Positions 24,673 to 32,158 are shown, counted from the first letter of the stretch. The stretch: 64,000 bases of DNA from RGIG1902 sp034926865 (GCA_034926865.1 JAYFQP010000001.1:1-64000); one strand, 5' to 3'. The notes: generated from the letters alone by a model not told the origin. Numbers and translations are program-made.

Positions 24673-25827
24673 ATGGACAGCATCAACATCGTCTCAGACT
24701 TCAACAGTCTGCACACCAGCTACCGGAAGGCGCGGAGAGGCAAGGCCAACAGCCCGACCGCTCTGCGTTACGGCCTATCTGTTGTCGAGAACACAGTGGG
24801 GCTCGGCCGGGAGCTGGAGGCCCGCACATACCGACCGCTGCCGACCTACTCCTTCAAGGTCTACGAACCGAAGGAGCGGAACGTGGTGGCCAACGCCTTC
24901 AGGGACAAGATCGTGCAGCACAGCCTATGCGACAATGTGCTGCAACCCTGCCTGACTCCCTCGTTCATCCGCGACAGCTATGCGTCACAGGTGGGGAAGG
25001 GAACCCTCGACGGGCTCGACCGTCTGGCCCACTTCATGCGCCGGTATTTTTTTAGCCGAAAGGCGGCAAATGACGCAGCGCGAAAGGCCGCCGGGCTGCC
25101 GCCCATGCCCACGCAGGCCGGGCACTATAACGCCGGGTATGTCCTGAAGGGCGACTTCGCAAAGTATTTTTACAATATCCGGCATGAGCCTCTCAAGGCT
25201 ATGGCAAGCAAAAAGCTCAAGAAGCGGCTGCCGACGGCCGAGGACGCAGACTTCGCGGAATGGCTGCTGTTCATGTTCATGGACAGCACACCAGACCCGG
25301 GCCTGCCGATCGGCTTCCAGACCAGCCAGCTCCTCGCGCTCCTGAACCTCGACGGGCTCGACCATCTGGTCAAAGACGAGCTCGGGGCGGCATACTACGG
25401 CCGCTACATGGACGATTTTTACATCATCCACGAGGACAAGGCGCAGCTCAAGGCGTGGCTGCGAAAAATCGAGGAATATATCGAACCTCTGGGGCTGCAT
25501 CTGAACCAAAAGACTCAGATCTTCCCGCTGGCACAGGGGATCGACTTCCTCGGCTTCCATACCTACCTGACGGACACCGGCAAGGTCGTCCGCAAATTGA
25601 GGGACAACAGCAAAAACAGCATGAGGAGAAGGCTGAAGAAGTACAGGGGCCTCGTGGACGCCGGCCGCATGACCGTCGTGGACGTGCAGCGCTCCTATGA
25701 AAGCTGGCGATCTCACGCGGAGCACGGCGACACGCACAGACTGCTCCAGAACATGGATTCCCTGTACTTCTCCCTTTTCCCGGAACTCAAAACAGAAAGG
25801 AGCCGAAAGCAATGTCCCAAGCCCTGA
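24673..25827 (+). CDS. DGR reverse transcriptase
   Basis: The 384-residue protein contains the reverse transcriptase core: ARRGKANSPTALRYG near the start, the DGR-specific LPIGFQTSQ box near residue 213 (retroviral and group II enzymes have QGxxxSP), catalytic YMDD near residue 243 and a thumb region after LGLHLNQKT. It copies TR RNA with errors at A and the cDNA replaces the variable repeat. The ATG at 24673 has only a weak site (GAGG nine bases upstream, then seven T), unlike other genes here. The stop overlaps the target gene start at 25812, coupling RT and target translation. Confidence 0.93.
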   Translation: MDSINIVSDFNSLHTSYRKARRGKANSPTALRYGLSVVENTVGLGRELEARTYRPLPTYSFKVYEPKERNVVANAFRDKIVQHSLCDNVLQPCLTPSFIRDSYASQVGKGTLDGLDRLAHFMRRYFFSRKAANDAARKAAGLPPMPTQAGHYNAGYVLKGDFAKYFYNIRHEPLKAMASKKLKKRLPTAEDADFAEWLLFMFMDSTPDPGLPIGFQTSQLLALLNLDGLDHLVKDELGAAYYGRYMDDFYIIHEDKAQLKAWLRKIEEYIEPLGLHLNQKTQIFPLAQGIDFLGFHTYLTDTGKVVRKLRDNSKNSMRRRLKKYRGLVDAGRMTVVDVQRSYESWRSHAEHGDTHRLLQNMDSLYFSLFPELKTERSRKQCPKP

Positions 25828-27521
25828 GCAATCTGGCCGTGGGTGCCAAGATCAAATTCGGCACACTTTACGGAAGCTCGCTGGTCTGGACACTGGCAGA
25901 CAAGAACCACTCCGGCTACCCGACCGGCGCGGTCACGTTCGTCGCCTCGAATATCATCAAGCTCATGTGCGCGGACGCCATCGAGTCCTCGAACAGCGAC
26001 AGCAACCGCAAAAGCTACGGCAACAATAGGTGGATCTACTCGAATATCCGCCAGTGGATGAACAGCGCGGCAGCGGCCGGCGCGTGGTATTCCGCGCAGC
26101 ACTCGGCAGACGCAGCGCCCACAAACGCCAATGTCTGGAGCAACTACAACGAGTACGACGCGATCGCGGGCTTCCTCAACGGCTTCACGGCCAACGAGCA
26201 GGCGGCCCTTCTGAGCACCAGCCTCACGGTCGGGAAGGCCAGCGTGGACGGCGGCGGAACCGAGACTGACACCTGCAAGATCTTCAACCTGTCCGCCACC
26301 GAGGTCGGACTGACCGGAGACTTCACTGAGGGCTCGATCCTGAGCCTATTCAACACCAGCAGCAACCGCGTCACATACCCGACGGCCAACGCCGTCTCCA
26401 ACAGCGAATACACCAACAGCAGCCTCAACGCCTCGAGCGCGTGGCACTGGTGGCTGCGGACTCCATACGCGTCGTACTCGTACTACGTGCGCTACGTTAG
26501 CACCGATGGCTCTCTGTACAGCAACTACGCCTGCAATGGGCGCTACGGCCTTCGGCCCGCTTTTAATCTGTCCTCTGATCTCTTGATCTCCGACTCCACC
26601 GACTCGGACGGCTGCTACACGGTCATCTACAACACAGCTCCCACCACGCCCTCCAGCATCACCGTCCCGTCCACGGTCAACGGCGGGAAGTCCCTCACGG
26701 TCTCGTGGGGAGCATCCACCGACGCCGACGGAAACCTGAGCGGCTACAAGCTGGAGCGCCAGTATGGGAGCGAGGGATGGGTGCAAGTTTACGCCGGAAG
26801 CTCCCGGACATACACCGAGACCATCACCTACGGAAAGACCACCGTGGCCTACCGGGTGAAGGCCTACGACGCCGTCGGCGCCGAGTCCGGGTACAACACC
26901 AGCGCGACCCGCACGATCATCAACAATCACGAGCCGACGATCTCCGGCAGCGACCGAGATCTCGGCACCTTCAGCGCGACAGCCCCGTCCACCACCTACG
27001 TCGTAAACGACGAGGACGGCGACACCGTGGCCGTCGTGGTCAAGCTGGACGGCGCCACCTTCCAGAGCTTCAACGCAACGCTCGGGGCCACCGTGGCGCT
27101 GACCTTTACGGCCTCCCAATGGCAGCAGATCCTCAACGGAGCCCACACCTTCGTCATCACGGCGACAGACCCCCAGAGCGCCGTGGCCACCCGCACGATC
27201 ACCTTCACCAAGTCCGTCACGACCGTCCAGTTCACGACCGACGTGCTGGCCGCCGACGATATGCCGACGAAGGCGATGTTCAACATTCAGGGCGCGTTCC
27301 CGGCCGGCTCCACCCTGACGATCGAGGCCTGCAACAACGCAAACGACGCCAGCCCCACATGGCAGGATGTCACCAGCCGCGTCGAAAGCGGGCAGAAGGT
27401 TTTCTTCAGCAATACCACCAAGACGGCCGACTCGTGGGGCGTCGCCCTGCGCGTCACTCTGGAGCGCGGAACCGCGACGGATCCCTGCTACATCACCGCG
27501 ATCGGAGGTAACTTCGCATGA
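25812..27521 (+). CDS. DGR target: DUF6273/C-type-lectin-like fibre adhesin with Ig/FN3-like repeats
   Basis: ATG 25812 (site AGAAAGGAGCCG) overlaps the RT stop. Residues 1-255 form a DUF6273-like domain: WIYSNIRQWMNS near residue 73, the Trp-rich WHWWLRTP near residue 211 and the closing YGLRPAFNL. The variable repeat encodes about residues 219-250. Compared with the template, codons 222, 225, 228, 230, 236, 237, 239, 241, 244 and 245 are changed, mostly Asn to Tyr, Ser or Arg. From about residue 275 to 569 there are three beta modules, the first fibronectin III-like (KLERQYGSEGWVQVYAG) and the others Ig-like. It is probably a receptor-binding protein at the fibre tip. The variable region is internal rather than at the C-terminus. 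Confidence 0.88.
   Translation: MSQALSNLAVGAKIKFGTLYGSSLVWTLADKNHSGYPTGAVTFVASNIIKLMCADAIESSNSDSNRKSYGNNRWIYSNIRQWMNSAAAAGAWYSAQHSADAAPTNANVWSNYNEYDAIAGFLNGFTANEQAALLSTSLTVGKASVDGGGTETDTCKIFNLSATEVGLTGDFTEGSILSLFNTSSNRVTYPTANAVSNSEYTNSSLNASSAWHWWLRTPYASYSYYVRYVSTDGSLYSNYACNGRYGLRPAFNLSSDLLISDSTDSDGCYTVIYNTAPTTPSSITVPSTVNGGKSLTVSWGASTDADGNLSGYKLERQYGSEGWVQVYAGSSRTYTETITYGKTTVAYRVKAYDAVGAESGYNTSATRTIINNHEPTISGSDRDLGTFSATAPSTTYVVNDEDGDTVAVVVKLDGATFQSFNATLGATVALTFTASQWQQILNGAHTFVITATDPQSAVATRTITFTKSVTTVQFTTDVLAADDMPTKAMFNIQGAFPAGSTLTIEACNNANDASPTWQDVTSRVESGQKVFFSNTTKTADSWGVALRVTLERGTATDPCYITAIGGNFA
26467..26561 (+). repeat. DGR variable repeat (VR)
   Basis: The 95-base partner of the template at 24394-24488, lying 2073 bases downstream in the same orientation. 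Differences from the template are at 26475, 26484, 26493, 26500, 26517, 26521, 26526, 26533, 26541, 26542 and 26544 (all opposite template A) plus 26498 (C to T, silent). Homology ends abruptly at both sides. The last 15 bases contain GGCC-TTC-GGCC, a small self-complementary element present also in the template. Confidence 0.95.
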
Positions 27522-27691
27522 TTACATTCAGACAGGACAGCATCGCAAACCCGGGCCCGGAGGCACTCAGCCGCGAGGAGCTGCTGGCCAAGCTAACCGC
27601 GCAGGAGGCCACCAACGAGCTCCTGAAGGGCTGCATCATGGAACTCGCCGACATTGTGTACGGCGACAGTGAGGAGGCGACCACCACATGA
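27518..27691 (+). CDS. Hypothetical 57-residue protein
   Basis: ATG 27518 overlaps the adhesin stop and has CGGAGG 11 bases upstream. The product is a mostly helical acidic peptide (REELLAKLTAQEATNELLKG) and overlaps the next start by four bases. Similar short proteins follow fibre genes in many Clostridia phages; function is unknown. Confidence 0.6.
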   Translation: MITFRQDSIANPGPEALSREELLAKLTAQEATNELLKGCIMELADIVYGDSEEATTT

Positions 27692-27831
27692 GCAAACTGG
27701 TCGAATTGTATACCGGCGAGGTTTTAGCCGGGAATATCACCGAGAACGACGTGCCGGCGAAGCTGCGGGAGCAGGTCACGGCCGCCGTCAACGAGGCCAA
27801 GGCCGCGCAGGCCGAAACCGTGGGGAGCTGA
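27688..27831 (+). CDS. Small XkdX/CD1375-like protein, copy 1
   Basis: ATG 27688 overlaps the previous stop (ATGA). The 47-residue product starts MSKLVELYTGEVLAG and contains ENDVPAKLREQV, a short motif shared with the protein at 27894-28016 (LYAGEII... DDVPSKLKDRV). Such mini-proteins after tail fibre genes resemble the XkdX family; their role is unclear. Confidence 0.55.
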   Translation: MSKLVELYTGEVLAGNITENDVPAKLREQVTAAVNEAKAAQAETVGS

Positions 27832-27893
27832 AAATGCTGGCCCGCGTTTTTTTATGGCTTTATACCGTTACCGCAGGAAAGGAGGTGACTGCC

Positions 27894-28016
27894 ATGCTGG
27901 TCAGGCTTTACGCCGGCGAGATCATCGCCGAACGCATTGACGAGGACGACGTGCCGAGCAAGCTCAAGGATCGCGTGCACGCGTATCTCACGGACATGGG
28001 CTACTTCGACGAGTAA
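27894..28016 (+). CDS. Small XkdX/CD1375-like protein, copy 2
   Basis: ATG 27894 follows AAAGGAGGTGACTGCC. An upstream in-frame ATG (27834) would add 20 mostly hydrophobic residues with a weaker site. The 40-residue product shares the pattern LV.LY.GEI...I..DDVP.KL...V with the preceding gene, so the two are probably tandem paralogues. Confidence 0.55.
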   Translation: MLVRLYAGEIIAERIDEDDVPSKLKDRVHAYLTDMGYFDE

Positions 28017-28027
28017 CCCGCACCCGG

Positions 28028-28061
28028 GAGGGGCTGCTTCGGCGGCCTCTCTCTACTTTTT
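28028..28061 (+). terminator. Terminator between fibre/DGR genes and lysis genes
   Basis: GAGGGGCTGC (28028-28037) pairs with GCGGCCTCTC (28042-28051), two G-U pairs, around a TTCG tetraloop. TCTACTTTTT follows. The stable tetraloop and T-run make it a good terminator or attenuator. Confidence 0.7.
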
Positions 28062-28103
28062 CAATCTGGAGGAAACGATGAAAAAAGGAAAGAGGGTGCC
28101 GTC

Positions 28104-28487
28104 ATGAGTACGCAGGAGATCATCGCGGCCGTGCTCACGGCCCTACTGGGCGGCAGCGGCCTCGTCGGCATGGCCTTCTGGCTCTGGAAGCGTGCACTTG
28201 AAAAGCGCGACAAACGGGCCGAGGGGGCCAAGGAAGCCGAGGAAAAAAGAGCCGCCGAGGAACAGGAGAAGATGGAGGAGACCCGGGAGCAGATCAAGTA
28301 TCTGGTGGATCACGGCAAGGTAGTCGACGCGACCCTGAAGGCCATGGCCACAGAGAACACGCTCCAGTGCTACTGCCTGCTATCTTGCCTCCGGGGGCTC
28401 GCCGAGCAGGGATGCAACGGGCCCGTCCATGACGGCATCGACAAGCTCGAAAAGTACCTGAACCAAAAAGCGCACGGGGAGGTGTAG
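28104..28487 (+). CDS. Membrane-anchored coiled-coil lysis-region protein
   Basis: ATG 28104 follows AAAGAGGGTGCCGTC. The 127-residue protein has one N-terminal membrane segment (about residues 7-28) and then a highly charged coiled coil to about residue 75. Small proteins of this layout precede holins in Gram-positive phages; they may be holin-associated or minor structural proteins. No precise family is recognised. Confidence 0.6.
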   Translation: MSTQEIIAAVLTALLGGSGLVGMAFWLWKRALEKRDKRAEGAKEAEEKRAAEEQEKMEETREQIKYLVDHGKVVDATLKAMATENTLQCYCLLSCLRGLAEQGCNGPVHDGIDKLEKYLNQKAHGEV

Positions 28488-28490
28488 CAC

Positions 28491-28802
28491 ATGAAGCGCC
28501 GCCGAAAGCGCAGACGCAAAAAGGCCCCGGACAAGACCATGGACTTGATCCTTCTGCTCATGGCCGTATTTCTGGTGGCCTTCATCATTGCGATGATCGT
28601 GGTTTTTGTGGTCGTCGGCTCCGAGCCCTCGACTCTGATCGCTTGCGTGTTTACAGCCTGCACGGCCGAGGGCGGCTTCATGGCCATGATCAAGAGCACG
28701 AAAGTCAAAACGAACAGCGGCCCCACGCAGTCGGATCCGCAGCAGACGCCGTCGGCGTCTGATCCGCAGCCTCCGGCCGACGATGGCGCCGGGAAAGGAT
28801 GA
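28491..28802 (+). CDS. Holin-like small membrane protein
   Basis: The 103-residue protein opens with a very basic stretch (MKRRRKRRRKK), then two hydrophobic segments at about residues 18-42 and 49-66, then a Pro/Ser/Asp tail of about 30 residues. Charge distribution and location suggest a holin or antiholin, but no family motif is visible. Confidence 0.5.
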   Translation: MKRRRKRRRKKAPDKTMDLILLLMAVFLVAFIIAMIVVFVVVGSEPSTLIACVFTACTAEGGFMAMIKSTKVKTNSGPTQSDPQQTPSASDPQPPADDGAGKG

Positions 28803-28807
28803 AACAC

Positions 28808-29128
28808 ATGGACATCACAAGCGTTTCCACCATACTCGCCACGCTTCTCAGCGTGATCGGCGTGCTGGTGGCCATCACCAACATCATCGTCGAGGTCGTC
28901 AAGAAGGTGACGTGGGATAAGATCCCCACTCAGCTCCTCGCCCTGCTGGTCGCCGAAGTCCTGACGCTGGTGGCGTTTTTCGCCTACGCTCAGATCAAAG
29001 GCATCGGCGTCCTCTGGTACATGGTGGCGGCTGCAATCGTTGTCGGCTTCCTTGTGGCCTACGCCGCCATGTACGGCTTCGAGAAGCTGAAGGAGATCCT
29101 TGTCTCCGCGACCAAGAAAGACGAATAA
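28808..29128 (+). CDS. Holin
   Basis: I chose ATG 28808 because AAAGGA lies eight bases upstream; ATG 28799 is too close to it. The 106-residue protein has three hydrophobic segments (about residues 8-30, 43-62 and 67-88) and a charged C-terminus (KEILVSATKKDE). Its position directly before the amidase gene makes it the best holin candidate, which would time membrane permeabilisation. Confidence 0.65.
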   Translation: MDITSVSTILATLLSVIGVLVAITNIIVEVVKKVTWDKIPTQLLALLVAEVLTLVAFFAYAQIKGIGVLWYMVAAAIVVGFLVAYAAMYGFEKLKEILVSATKKDE

Positions 29129-29174
29129 CCACCGGCCGGGCGCACCCCGGCCATAGCACTCAGGAGGTGCAATC

Positions 29175-29960
29175 ATGAGCAACAGTTCACTCATTACCTA
29201 CACAAAGCTCTCGCCGAACTGCACGAAGCCCCGGAACCACAAGATTGACACGATCACGATCCACTGCATGGCCGGAAACTGCTCCGTTGAGACCTGCGGC
29301 GAGATCTTCGCCCCGGCATCCCGGCAGGCGTCCAGCAACTACGGCATCGGAAGCGACGGACGCATTGCCCTCTACGTTGACGAAGCCAACCGGTCGTGGT
29401 GCAGCTCGAACGCAACAAACGACCACAGGGCCGTCACGATCGAGGTGGCGAACACCGTGGCAGCGGAACCGTGGCCGGTCTCCGACAAGGCCTACGCGGC
29501 CCTGCTGAACCTCGTCACCGACATCTGCAAGCGGAACGGGATCGCGAAGCTGGTCTGGTCTACCAATAAAGCCGACCGCGTCGGGCACCTCAACGGCTGC
29601 AACATGACCGTCCACCGTGACTATGCCAACAAGAGCTGCCCGGGTGACTATCTGTACAGCCGGCACGCGGCCATCGCAGCCGAGGTCAACAAACGCCTCG
29701 GCGCCACGACCACCGCAGCGCAGACCACCACCGGATCAACCACAACCGCCTCTACGGCAAACTACACCGTCCGCATCAAGGCGACCGGCCTGCGGATCCG
29801 CAAGGGGCCCGGCACCAACTACGGCATCGCCCAGAACTCGATCGCGCCCGGCGTCTACACCATCGTTGCCGAGAGCTCCGGCACCGGCTCCACCAAGGGC
29901 TGGGGCAAGCTCAAGAGCGGTGCCGGCTGGATCTCGCTGGACTACGCCACAAAGGTCTAA
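29175..29960 (+). CDS. Endolysin: N-acetylmuramoyl-L-alanine amidase with SH3 domain
   Basis: ATG 29175 after CAGGAGGTGCAATC. Residues about 20-180 are an amidase_2/PGRP domain with zinc ligands in ITIHCMAG, MTVHRDY and KSCPGD. A Thr/Ala-rich linker (about residues 178-195) leads to a bacterial SH3 domain (TGLRIRKGPGTNYG) that likely binds the wall. It cuts the bond between MurNAc and the stem peptide to release progeny. No signal peptide is seen, so export depends on the holin. Confidence 0.9.
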   Translation: MSNSSLITYTKLSPNCTKPRNHKIDTITIHCMAGNCSVETCGEIFAPASRQASSNYGIGSDGRIALYVDEANRSWCSSNATNDHRAVTIEVANTVAAEPWPVSDKAYAALLNLVTDICKRNGIAKLVWSTNKADRVGHLNGCNMTVHRDYANKSCPGDYLYSRHAAIAAEVNKRLGATTTAAQTTTGSTTTASTANYTVRIKATGLRIRKGPGTNYGIAQNSIAPGVYTIVAESSGTGSTKGWGKLKSGAGWISLDYATKV

Positions 29961-30081
29961 ACGGCAGCAATCGCGGCCCACGGGGACGCAGGAGCGCGAG
30001 AAGCTCGACGCGAGTGTAAACAGTCACTCAGAAAGCAAAGCCCGCCAGAGGGCCGCAAAAGCAGCCGCAGAACGCAGAAAA

Positions 30082-30114
30082 CCCGCTCGGGACAGATCCC
30101 GGGCGGGCTTTTTC
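30082..30114 (+). terminator. Strong terminator at the end of the prophage 1 late operon
   Basis: CCCGCTCGGGA (30082-30092) and TCCCGGGCGGG (30097-30107) form an 11-pair stem (one G-U) with CAGA loop, followed by CTTTTTCTGTTTT. It is the last feature of prophage 1 before the attachment core about 100 bases later. Confidence 0.9.
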
Positions 30115-30210
30115 TGTTTTCCGGCTATTCCGCAGCCGGCAGCGGCACCAATAACGCGAACACGCGAGGCATGACGACAATCATGGCCCCGGGTTCGGAT
30201 AGGTGCATGA

Positions 30211-30237
30211 TGGTGGAGGCGAGGGGAGTCGAACCCC
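30211..30237 (-). other. Attachment core: displaced 3' end of a tRNA-like gene (probably tmRNA)
   Basis: Read on the minus strand, these 27 bases form the 3' part of a tRNA-like T-arm (GGGG-TTCGACT-CCCC) followed by TCGCCTCC and ACCA. The sequence 5' of it on that strand (TTTTTATAT) is not tRNA-like, so only the 3' end is present, as expected of a phage attachment half-site beside an integrase. The CGCCTCCACCA end suits tmRNA (ssrA) of Clostridia, a frequent integration target, but a serine tRNA is possible. The intact gene should lie to the right of prophage 2, beyond this window. Confidence 0.65.
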
Positions 30238-30264
30238 ATATAAAAACAGCTATGCGCCCTCTGT

Positions 30265-31314
30265 TTATTGGGATTTGTCATTCTCCGTGTGCAATTTCGT
30301 GTGCAATTTTGAATCGTAGAACATATTTATGCGGTCTGCAAACTCGTCTGTTTTTGAAAGCATGGTGTGTTGATACACTGTTTTAAGCATGTTGTCGGTA
30401 GCATGTCCCATGCGTTGCATTGAATATTTGTCGGGTACTCCCAAGGCTAAAGCAACAGAAGCGCTGGCGTGTCTCAGGTCGTGAAAGCGGTAATGCGGCA
30501 ATCCTATCTTTTCACATAACCTTGAAAATCCTTTGTACATAGCCTGACCGCTCATTCGTATTATATGGTCATTGCCTGCTTTCTTCGGCTGAGCGGCGAT
30601 AAGGTCTAAAATATATTTTGGGGCCTTGATAAACCTATCCCCCGATAGCGTTTTTGTACCTTTTTCCTCAGGGCCATTTTCACCCTCGACAATGGCTTGA
30701 TTGATGTGCAAGTATTCCCCTTGCACACTGTCCCATGTAATTCCCCGTATCTCCGATGCTCTCAGGCCAAGCCATAGCGCAAGAAGTATAGGCAACTCAT
30801 ATTTTGTGCCTTGAGCGCCTTGCATGATTAAACCAATTTCTTTATCATCGGGTATGGCTATATTGGGCCTCGTTTTTTGCGGCAGCGTAGTTGATAGCCT
30901 AAAATCTGGCGCGTATTCAAAAAGTACAGCGCTTAATAGCCCATGAGCATTGCGGACGCTTTTAGAGGATTTTGTTTTTGCCATATTGTTAACGGCTCTT
31001 TGAATTTGCTCTTGTTTCAATGCCGATATAAGAATATTCATCAATTCTTGCAGGCAATTTTTTCTAATGCGTTTATACCCCGCAACGGTAGCCGGCGACA
31101 GAATAGAATCCTTGCTATCTATATACAGATCAATAGCAGCGCCGACTGTCAGCATGGAGCGCTTACGGGCCTGCTGCAAACCCGCCTTTATTGCCGCCGC
31201 TTTAGCAACGCATGATTTTTCTTTTTCATCGGTAATTGACAACCTCTTACCGTCTACCATTACCTGTATTCGCCACTGACCGGACGGCAGTTTTTTAGCT
31301 GCTGGCATTTTCAT
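30265..31314 (-). CDS. int: Tyrosine-type phage integrase
   Basis: The 349-residue protein has an AP2-like N-terminal arm-binding domain, a SAM-like core-binding domain (about residues 55-150) and a catalytic domain. In the catalytic domain the box-I Arg is in WLGLRASEI, the HxxR motif in FHDLRHASAS and the tyrosine in KTVYQHTM. It recombines attP with the bacterial site. The gene end lies 28 bases from the tRNA-like core at 30211, the standard placement. The end of the protein has a short duplicated KLHTKLHT. Confidence 0.93.
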   Translation of the reverse strand: MKMPAAKKLPSGQWRIQVMVDGKRLSITDEKEKSCVAKAAAIKAGLQQARKRSMLTVGAAIDLYIDSKDSILSPATVAGYKRIRKNCLQELMNILISALKQEQIQRAVNNMAKTKSSKSVRNAHGLLSAVLFEYAPDFRLSTTLPQKTRPNIAIPDDKEIGLIMQGAQGTKYELPILLALWLGLRASEIRGITWDSVQGEYLHINQAIVEGENGPEEKGTKTLSGDRFIKAPKYILDLIAAQPKKAGNDHIIRMSGQAMYKGFSRLCEKIGLPHYRFHDLRHASASVALALGVPDKYSMQRMGHATDNMLKTVYQHTMLSKTDEFADRINMFYDSKLHTKLHTENDKSQ

Positions 31315-31336
31315 AAAATCACCTGCTTATTAAAAT

Positions 31337-31370
31337 AGCCCCGCCCTCTTTTGGGCGGGGCTTTATTTGC
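31337..31370 (-). terminator. Terminator between the repeat protein gene and integrase
   Basis: A perfect 10-bp stem (AGCCCCGCCC at 31337-31346 with GGGCGGGGCT at 31353-31362), six-base loop. On the minus strand it is followed by ATTTTAATAA, so it ends the transcript of the gene at 31379-32158 just before integrase. A TTTATTTG tail on the other side could make it work in both directions. Confidence 0.75.
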
Positions 31371-31378
31371 GTTATTGT

Positions 31379-32158
31379 TTACTTGCTTGGGGAGAGGCTT
31401 ATGGTAACTCCGCTTATCGTGATTGTCGTTCCGTCTGGCAAATCAATATTTTTGTATGCTTGTTCATACAAGCCTATGCCGTTATTGTTTTTGTCAGCGG
31501 TTCCCATGACGGCATTCAAACCGCCGCTAAGAATGTTGTCAGAGGACACATTACCGCCGCCAGAAACAACGGTTATGTCGTAAACTCCGGCATCAAAATC
31601 TTTGCCTGCTAAAAAGTTTCCGTTGCCGAGTTCTACGGATTCGGTAATTGTCTGATTTCTTGGCGTAAGCTCATCGGTGCTTGCATCGTCGCTGCTGATA
31701 TTTATTACAACACCGCCCGATACTCTAAGAACTGTATCTTCGGGCAGCTTTATATTTTTGTATTCTTGCTCGTATGAAGTTATCCCATTTTTATTTTTGT
31801 CAGCCGTTCCCATAACAGCATTAATGCCACCAGAAAAAGCGTTGTCGGACGATACGTTACCACCGCCAGATACGGCGACTATATCATATGTTCCCGCTGG
31901 AAAGTCAATTCCCACCGTGTAGTTACCGCTCGGCAATTCAACACTGTACGCTTGCGTTGTAGGCTCTTGCGGCGCGCTTGTGTTAGGTGCTGCTTGGTCT
32001 TGCCCTGCTTTCGGGGTAGAATTGCTATCAGGATCGTCGCCAAGAGACCCAACGATGCCTAAGCCTGCCACAATCACGACAACCCAAAACCACCATTTTT
32101 GATAAATCTTTTTCTTTGGCTTTGCTGTCACGGCAACATCGCTAATGTCTTTCTTCAT
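31379..32158 (-). CDS. Membrane-anchored protein with two copies of an extracellular beta domain (lysogenic conversion candidate)
   Basis: The 259-residue protein has a basic cytoplasmic start, one membrane segment (about residues 22-39, WWFWVVVIVAGLGIVGSL), an Asp/Pro/Gln-rich linker and two repeats. These are at about residues 71-156 and 173-256, each with DFxAGxYDI, VSGGGNVSSDN, NAVMGTADKN and a closing YKNI-LP strand. The repeats are also alike at DNA level, so this is an internal duplication. It sits between integrase and repressor, where prophages place genes expressed in the lysogen; superinfection exclusion or surface change is a reasonable inference. I do not recognise a named family. 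Confidence 0.6.
   Translation of the reverse strand: MKKDISDVAVTAKPKKKIYQKWWFWVVVIVAGLGIVGSLGDDPDSNSTPKAGQDQAAPNTSAPQEPTTQAYSVELPSGNYTVGIDFPAGTYDIVAVSGGGNVSSDNAFSGGINAVMGTADKNKNGITSYEQEYKNIKLPEDTVLRVSGGVVINISSDDASTDELTPRNQTITESVELGNGNFLAGKDFDAGVYDITVVSGGGNVSSDNILSGGLNAVMGTADKNNNGIGLYEQAYKNIDLPDGTTITISGVTISLSPSK

Noticed and set aside
26575..26612. Possible cruciform after the variable repeat, as in BPP-1
   Set aside because: Only short complementary pieces (TCCGA/TCGGA) are present; the pairing is too weak to claim.
30024..30281. Minus-strand frame spanning terminator and attachment core
   Set aside because: It runs through a strong terminator hairpin and a tRNA 3' end, has no ribosome site and no protein-like pattern.
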